Shown here piece after piece: positions 59,559 through 64,000 of a stretch of DNA of 64,000 nt (its first letter is position 1; each line of letters starts with the position of its first letter). The position numbers and the translations under genes are program-made. The stretch lies in contig JAVBMR010000011.1 of NCBI GenBank assembly GCA_031552235.1, positions 1-64,000 of the forward strand, given 5' to 3'. This stretch comes from WRDF01 sp031552235. GTDB lineage: Bacteria; Bacteroidota; Bacteroidia; Bacteroidales; Rikenellaceae. Under the pieces are notes generated by a model that saw only the letters and a program-made list of their open reading frames with translations, did no database searches and was not told the origin of the DNA.

Positions 59559-61232
59559 CTAATACTTGAAACTGCTGCCGCCTATGAACTCGCGAAGGAT
59601 GGAAGTCGGAGGGATCTCGTCGGGATCGATCGGGATGAAACTCTCCAAAAACTTCAACAGGCGCTGGGCCTCGCCGTACTCCGGCACTATATCGGGAACC
59701 TCGTGGAGCATGGGCTCGACATAGCGCTTGAGAACGCATATCTCGAAAAATAAAGACGAGTTGAACATAACGTCGGAATTCTCCTGGAAAGGAAAAATAT
59801 GCTTATCCTCGCCGGCGCGGACACTTACCCATCGCTTCAGGGTCGATGCCGCATTGGCCCCGCGGGTATTGCAGTCGCGGACGATGCGACGGAGCAGGCG
59901 GTTATCGGTCGTCGCGATACGCGAGAGGTTATCGAGCGAGATGGACGTCAACGCCGATATGTAAATCTTGAAGATCAGGCTGCTGTCCAGATCCTTGGTC
60001 AGCTCCGGGTTAAGGCCGTGGATGCCCTCGATTACCAGCACCGAACGATTGTCGAGCTGCAAAGGCTTTTCATGGTACTCGCGCTTGCCGGTAATGAAGT
60101 CGTAGCGCGGGACGTCCACAGCCCCTCCCTCGAACAACGTCGAAAGGTTGCTGTTGAACGTATCGAGATCGAGGGCGTAAAGCGACTCGTAATCATACTC
60201 GCCATTCTCATCGAGCGGTGTCTTATCCCGCTCTACGAAATAATCGTCGAGGGAGATCAGAACCGGCTTCAAACCGAAGATACGCAGCTGGATGCCGAGC
60301 CTCTTGGCGAACGTAGTCTTCCCGCTTGAAGACGGCCCGGAAATCAAGACCAGCTTCACGCCCCGCCTGGAATGCTCGCCGAGGATCGTATCGGCGATGC
60401 TCGCCAATTTCTTTTCATGGAAAGCCTCGGCTATCTTGATAAGTTCGCTGCTGTTCCCGTCCAGGATCTTGCGGTTCAAAGACCCTATATTCGAAACGTC
60501 GATGATATCGACCCAGTTCTTATACTCGTTGAAGATGTCGAACATCTTATCCTGCTGCACCATAGGCTCAAGCTCGCAAGGGTTGGTGCGCTTGGGGACC
60601 GCGATATAGATGCCGTTGAAATAGCTGCGGATGTCGAAAACCTGAAGGATACCGGTTGAAACGGCCAACGCACCGAACATATAACCCACCATATCGGCCA
60701 GATGATATACGGTCGAATAGAGATGCGGGCGCGAATCGAGCAGCGCAAGTTTGTCGGCAAAGTCCATACGGGTATAGATCTCGGTCGCTTCGGTCGTCAG
60801 CACGCGCTCGCGAACTATCGGGATGTCCTGCTTGACCAACAGTTTCATACGTTCCTTCAGCGCGTTGACGTCATCATCGGTAAACTTATCGAGGCCCTCG
60901 ACCTCGGCATAGAAACCTTTGGACACCGCATGTTTGATCTTCAAGGTCTTGCCAGGAAAAACATCGTACACAGCCTTGTTCAAAGTGAAGAAAAGCGTTC
61001 GCTGGTAGACACGCATGCCCTCGAAATGGGTAATATCCACATACCTTATAGACAAAGGCTCGTAGATATTATAAGTAAGTTCCTGGAGTTTATTGTTGAC
61101 ATAAGCCGCAAGAAAAGGGTTATCATTCTTCAGTGACAATATATTAAGAACGTCGAGCAAAGAACTGCCCATGGCAACATGAATCGCCGAAGCGTTATTC
61201 TCGCATATTATCTTGACCGTATTCGGAGACAT
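59559..61232 (-). CDS. Nucleoside kinase with TGS and ThrRS-like N-terminal domains
   Basis: A 557-residue protein. An N-terminal TGS-like domain (about 1-65), a ThrRS second-additional-domain-like part (~70-280, with YHLADMVGYMFGALAVSTGI), and a C-terminal phosphoribulokinase/uridine-kinase domain (P-loop ISGPSSSGKTTFAKRL near 295-305; LISLDDYFVERDKTP; VLVIEGIHGLNPELT). This three-part architecture is common in Bacteroidota and Firmicutes; the substrate is presumed a nucleoside but is unproven. The ATG at 61232 is chosen because upstream sequence lacks homology. Confidence 0.85.
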   Translation of the reverse strand: MSPNTVKIICENNASAIHVAMGSSLLDVLNILSLKNDNPFLAAYVNNKLQELTYNIYEPLSIRYVDITHFEGMRVYQRTLFFTLNKAVYDVFPGKTLKIKHAVSKGFYAEVEGLDKFTDDDVNALKERMKLLVKQDIPIVRERVLTTEATEIYTRMDFADKLALLDSRPHLYSTVYHLADMVGYMFGALAVSTGILQVFDIRSYFNGIYIAVPKRTNPCELEPMVQQDKMFDIFNEYKNWVDIIDVSNIGSLNRKILDGNSSELIKIAEAFHEKKLASIADTILGEHSRRGVKLVLISGPSSSGKTTFAKRLGIQLRIFGLKPVLISLDDYFVERDKTPLDENGEYDYESLYALDLDTFNSNLSTLFEGGAVDVPRYDFITGKREYHEKPLQLDNRSVLVIEGIHGLNPELTKDLDSSLIFKIYISALTSISLDNLSRIATTDNRLLRRIVRDCNTRGANAASTLKRWVSVRAGEDKHIFPFQENSDVMFNSSLFFEICVLKRYVEPMLHEVPDIVPEYGEAQRLLKFLESFIPIDPDEIPPTSILREFIGGSSFKY

Positions 61233-61557
61233 CGCAAAATGGTTTTTGAATTTATATAAACGTAAAAATAAAAAATAAAATTCATTTGTAATCACGATGC
61301 ACTTTTAATACAACTATCCGGCCATAAATAACAACGCGAACAGCATGTACAATATAATATAAAGGTTTTTATAATAACCTGTGCGAATTAAGAAACAGTA
61401 TATTTTCAAACTATTAATGTCTCATTCGGATGCCAATATAGCGTTTTTGATTTCAATAGACGCCATAACATATACGTATTTTTATGTTATCGTACTCATA
61501 TTCCACTGATTATATATGAAATAATTTATACAATTTCTAACTAATAAACTTATACTA
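61233..61557. other. AT-rich gene-free stretch at the border to the phage-like region
   Basis: About 325 bases markedly richer in A+T than the chromosome around them. No gene, tRNA or clear repeat is visible. It could contain the promoter of the kinase gene on the minus strand and the left junction of the phage-like insertion. Confidence 0.4.
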
Positions 61558-61588
61558 TTGACATTCGACAAGACTCATGCTATATTTG
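61558..61588 (+). promoter_or_regulatory. Strong consensus promoter reading into the phage-like genes
   Basis: TTG (61558-61560), 20 bases, TATATTTG (61581-61588), the best full promoter in the window, about 200 bases upstream of the first plus-strand gene. Confidence 0.75.
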
Positions 61589-61709
61589 CCCAAGTGGGTA
61601 AACAGAGTGGAAGTCCTTCCGCCCTGACATGTGAAGAAGCGCTATAATTTCCGGAAATTATCAAAATGCTTCCATTTAATCATTTTGTTATTAACAGCAA
61701 GATGTCGAC

Positions 61710-61725
61710 AGGTTGTTAACAACCT
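61710..61725. promoter_or_regulatory. 16-bp perfect palindrome, candidate operator
   Basis: AGGTTGTTAACAACCT is fully palindromic and lies in the leader between promoter 61558-61588 and the ATG at 61791. A second small inverted repeat TCCGGTAAACCGGA (61771-61784) directly precedes the start codon region. Either could bind a repressor or fold in the mRNA. Confidence 0.5.
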
Positions 61726-61790
61726 CGGCAAATCTTGCAGCGGACCCGTGCCGTTCGGCAGAACGACAGGTCCGGTAAACCGGAACCATT

Positions 61791-62048
61791 ATGGAAATAA
61801 AAAGCGAAAACGGCGAAAACCAGGCATGCACAGAAACTGCAAACGAAGCCGTATCCAAGAAACAACAGGACATGCTCATGTCGCTCAGGCAAGCCGAAGC
61901 CAAAATGACATGCCTGTTCGAAGAAACCCTCGACGCGATTGACAACCTCGCGCAGATAAGGCTGAAATGCAAACTGTCGAACTCACGCGTCGCCGGAGTG
62001 TACAGGGAACTCAAAGAACTTTCCAAAGTAATGTCGGTCTACAAATAA
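61791..62048 (+). CDS. Small helical protein at the head of the phage-like cluster
   Basis: An 85-residue acidic, coiled-coil-prone protein (KQQDMLMSLRQAEAKMTCLF). No family recognised. Its position behind a strong promoter and palindrome, and before phage-like structural genes, suggests it belongs to that unit. Confidence 0.6.
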   Translation: MEIKSENGENQACTETANEAVSKKQQDMLMSLRQAEAKMTCLFEETLDAIDNLAQIRLKCKLSNSRVAGVYRELKELSKVMSVYK

Positions 62049-62187
62049 CAACTTTGCGCAGTTGTCGACACAGAACTGACATACTTATCAACACGCTCAC
62101 TCGGCCGCGCCTGTGGAAAGGCGGGATGGCTCAAAACTAACCATTTCGGGACTCTCTGAAAAACCCCGAAACCAAACAAACTTAAAA

Positions 62188-62607
62188 ATGCAAAGGAAAA
62201 ATTTGATCGCGGCCGTTGAACAGGCGGCCCGAGATCGTGGGCTTTATTTCCAGATCGGATACGAATACCAAATGAACGAAGCCCTCGGAAAAACACCGGC
62301 ACTATGGCTGTCGCACCCGGAAACGTCGAAGCACGAAGGGACTACGGAAGGCGTAAAAACATACGCCGTGAGAATGTTCATCATAGGTATGCCGGACAGG
62401 CAGAGCGCGGCAGACCCCGAATTGGTCTGGGCCGCGATGGAAGCCGAAGCGGCGAAAATATGCGAGGCGATCGCGGACGCGGAATGTGTCAAAAGCATAT
62501 CGGACGTGGAAATGGCGGTTGCAAAAAGCAGTGTCACGAACCGCGGAGAGATCTCGATGTCAATCAAGATGAAAGTGCAGGCCCCATTCACAAACCCTAA
62601 AAACTAA
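62188..62607 (+). CDS. Phage-like protein, possibly tail-completion
   Basis: A 139-residue protein (LIAAVEQAARDRGLYFQIGY ... PALWLSHPETSKHEGTTEGV ... ITVEMAV-type end ISMSIKMKVQAPFTNPKN). The layout, short alpha/beta with a final beta strand and placement just before large structural genes, fits phage tail-completion/terminator proteins, but I cannot name a family. Four bases from the next gene. Confidence 0.5.
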   Translation: MQRKNLIAAVEQAARDRGLYFQIGYEYQMNEALGKTPALWLSHPETSKHEGTTEGVKTYAVRMFIIGMPDRQSAADPELVWAAMEAEAAKICEAIADAECVKSISDVEMAVAKSSVTNRGEISMSIKMKVQAPFTNPKN

Positions 62608-62611
62608 CGAC

Positions 62612-63610
62612 ATGAGGATAAAATCATTGCCGGAGAACTATACCGGAATACTGGCCCCGGTAATATACGAAATAGACCAGGCGGAACCTTCGCAGATCGT
62701 AACGGTCGGAATTTTTGCAGGGACTGACGGGCAGGCCGCAGGCGAAAAAAGGCTGTTCGGGGAAAGCGCATACACGGTAAACGCTGCAAACTATGTCGGT
62801 GGACGCATAAAGGTCGAGCCGGTTGCCGGAAACGGAGGGGCGGCCGGAACGTGGATCGCGAAAGCGGAGCAAAGGTGTGGAATTGTTAAAATAAGCGCGG
62901 GGGCGATAGTGTCGGCGGCAACCTGCGTCACGGGAGGCCGGAATGTCTGCCGCGAGAAAGCGGCCCTCTCGGACGCGCCAGCGAAGCGAAACATCGCGGT
63001 GGGTGAGAATGACGAGATAGCGTTCATCGCTCCGGGGCTGAATGTTTCGGCGAAAGCTATTCTGAGCGGAGGAGAAGGCAACGCGGTTGTCGATCTTGGC
63101 AGTTGTGTGTGTGATGGAGGGATTTATGTCGCGGTCATCGACACGGGATATATTCTGGGGCAGAGCGCGGAAATTCACAGGCAAATGGCCGTGGAGATAT
63201 CGGCGGACGGAAACGTGTTAGCGGCAAGGGAATACAGTATAATTCCGGCATCGGCGGACGCGGTAAGGCTATGCTGGCAGAACCCCTACGGGCAGATCGA
63301 CTACCACACGTTCCGCATCGCAGAAGAAAACCTGACCCTTGACAAAAGCCGTGCGTATCTCGCGGAAGGATATGCTACCGTGGGACTTACGGAAGAAGTT
63401 ATCATAAAAGCGGTATCGAAACTCGAACCGCGCAAAACACTGAAGTGGCTCGCAGGCATATTGTCGTCGCCGCAAGTGTGGATGGTCGAGGGCGATGGTT
63501 TTGTAAAGGTGGATGTTATCACCGACAAGGCTTCGGTCAAAGCCGAGAATCCGGGAAACATTAGCGTCTCTTTCCGCAAAGCGAAAAAGTTAACACTCAA
63601 ACAAGCGTAG
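62612..63610 (+). CDS. Phage-like virion/tail structural protein
   Basis: A 332-residue beta-rich protein. WQNPYGQIDYHTFRIAEENL resembles the W-x-N-x-x-G-x-x-D motif I associate with tail-region proteins of Bacteroidota phages; IPASADAVRLC precedes it. It starts five bases after the previous gene and ends two bases before the next, consistent with a morphogenesis operon. Assignment is by pattern and context. Confidence 0.55.
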   Translation: MRIKSLPENYTGILAPVIYEIDQAEPSQIVTVGIFAGTDGQAAGEKRLFGESAYTVNAANYVGGRIKVEPVAGNGGAAGTWIAKAEQRCGIVKISAGAIVSAATCVTGGRNVCREKAALSDAPAKRNIAVGENDEIAFIAPGLNVSAKAILSGGEGNAVVDLGSCVCDGGIYVAVIDTGYILGQSAEIHRQMAVEISADGNVLAAREYSIIPASADAVRLCWQNPYGQIDYHTFRIAEENLTLDKSRAYLAEGYATVGLTEEVIIKAVSKLEPRKTLKWLAGILSSPQVWMVEGDGFVKVDVITDKASVKAENPGNISVSFRKAKKLTLKQA

Positions 63611-63612
63611 CC

Positions 63613-64000
63613 ATGAGATTGTTCATAAACGGCACGGAAGCCGACATAGACGCCTCGGAACCGATCAGAACCTCGCTCACGATAGCGGAGATAACGAACC
63701 CCGAAAACAGCCGGACAGGATACTCGAAGCCGTTTTCGCTGCCGGCCACACCCCGGAACAGGAAGATCATAGGCAACTGCGTAGAACCTAACTCCACCGA
63801 ACTGTTCAACCGCAGGCAATACGCCGCGAGGATAGAGCAGGACGGATGCGTGATCATGAGCGGGGAGCTATACCTGATGTCGTATGAAGAGGACGGGAAC
63901 GGCTGCGGAAAATATTCGGCGGCGATAATAGGCCCGGGAAAAGAATGGGTGCGCAAAGCCGCGGCCACACCGCTCAGGAAAATGGAAGTCGCGTTCGGCG
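63613..64000 (+). CDS. Phage-like structural protein, 3' end missing (runs off right edge)
   Basis: The first 129 residues: MRLFINGTEADIDASEPIRT, then ITNPENSRTGYSKPFSLPAT and PRNRKIIGNC. The 'S.tKtf.LPaT..N..if' pattern is common in tail-associated proteins of Bacteroidota phages and related conjugative or tailocin clusters. Partial. Confidence 0.55.
   Translation, partial: MRLFINGTEADIDASEPIRTSLTIAEITNPENSRTGYSKPFSLPATPRNRKIIGNCVEPNSTELFNRRQYAARIEQDGCVIMSGELYLMSYEEDGNGCGKYSAAIIGPGKEWVRKAAATPLRKMEVAFG

Overview
The window looks like a chromosomal segment of a Bacteroidota member, most likely order Bacteroidales and possibly Rikenellaceae/Alistipes-like. The evidence is the set of families typical of that phylum (DUF4369, DUF4488, DUF4831, DUF4954, DUF4130 with its radical SAM partner, FKBP-like lipoproteins), the lack of Shine-Dalgarno leaders, and many promoters of the Bacteroidota type (TTG, 18-21 bases, TAnnTTTG). 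Most of the window is ordinary core genome. Both ends touch mobile DNA: an IS3-type transposase start at the left edge and a phage-like structural gene cluster at the right edge.

Layout. 0-9.5 kb: minus operon rpoN - PAP2-like - DUF456, asnS, plus operon DUF4954 - GH2-like pseudoenzyme - rlmH, then a cation efflux gene. 9.5-15.1 kb: a structured leader element, def, ruvX, glyS, an XRE/DUF4488 fusion, a small envelope operon (YtxH, holin-like, helical protein) and tRNA-Lys(CUU). 15.2-20.5 kb: minus operon metal-ABC permease - LptF/G - ribBA - fmt, driven by a promoter next to two nested palindromic repeats. 20.6-28.7 kb: plus-strand DUF4369 lipoprotein, mtaB, an output-less HAMP sensor with trkH and a SPOR-like protein, nfeD-floA, and an ABM lipoprotein. 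28.7-35.8 kb: minus-strand glycerophosphotransferase-like gene, DUF2461, an L,D-transpeptidase, CapA, ndk, DUF3795, and a stand-alone tryptophan synthase beta (trpB2 type) with a complete Trp-codon attenuator. 36.4-45 kb: a split RibD-like reductase/deaminase pair, phoA, the radical SAM/DUF4130 pair, DUF4253, fumC and a second L,D-transpeptidase. 45.3-53.8 kb: minus-strand envelope, repair, folate and CoA genes. 53.9-59 kb: ruvA, a PiT phosphate transporter and two FKBP-like lipoproteins. 59.3-61.2 kb: a small protein and a TGS/uridine-kinase-like protein. 61.3-64 kb: an AT-rich gap, a strong promoter with a palindrome, then phage-like genes running off the right edge.

The main findings are: (1) a transcription attenuator with a WWW leader peptide, antiterminator and terminator upstream of trpB; (2) families of intergenic palindromic repeats, one with 20-bp perfect terminal inverted repeats, and an associated promoter module with a conserved spacer upstream of three unrelated genes; (3) a relic copy of the last 15 codons of the TIGR02757 gene directly abutting one such repeat; (4) several two-gene or fused arrangements of unclear function (radical SAM + DUF4130, HAMP sensor + TrkH, XRE-TM-DUF4488, reversed split RibD); (5) a GH2-fold protein that has lost its active site. 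Family assignments come from recognising motifs by eye; no database search was run.
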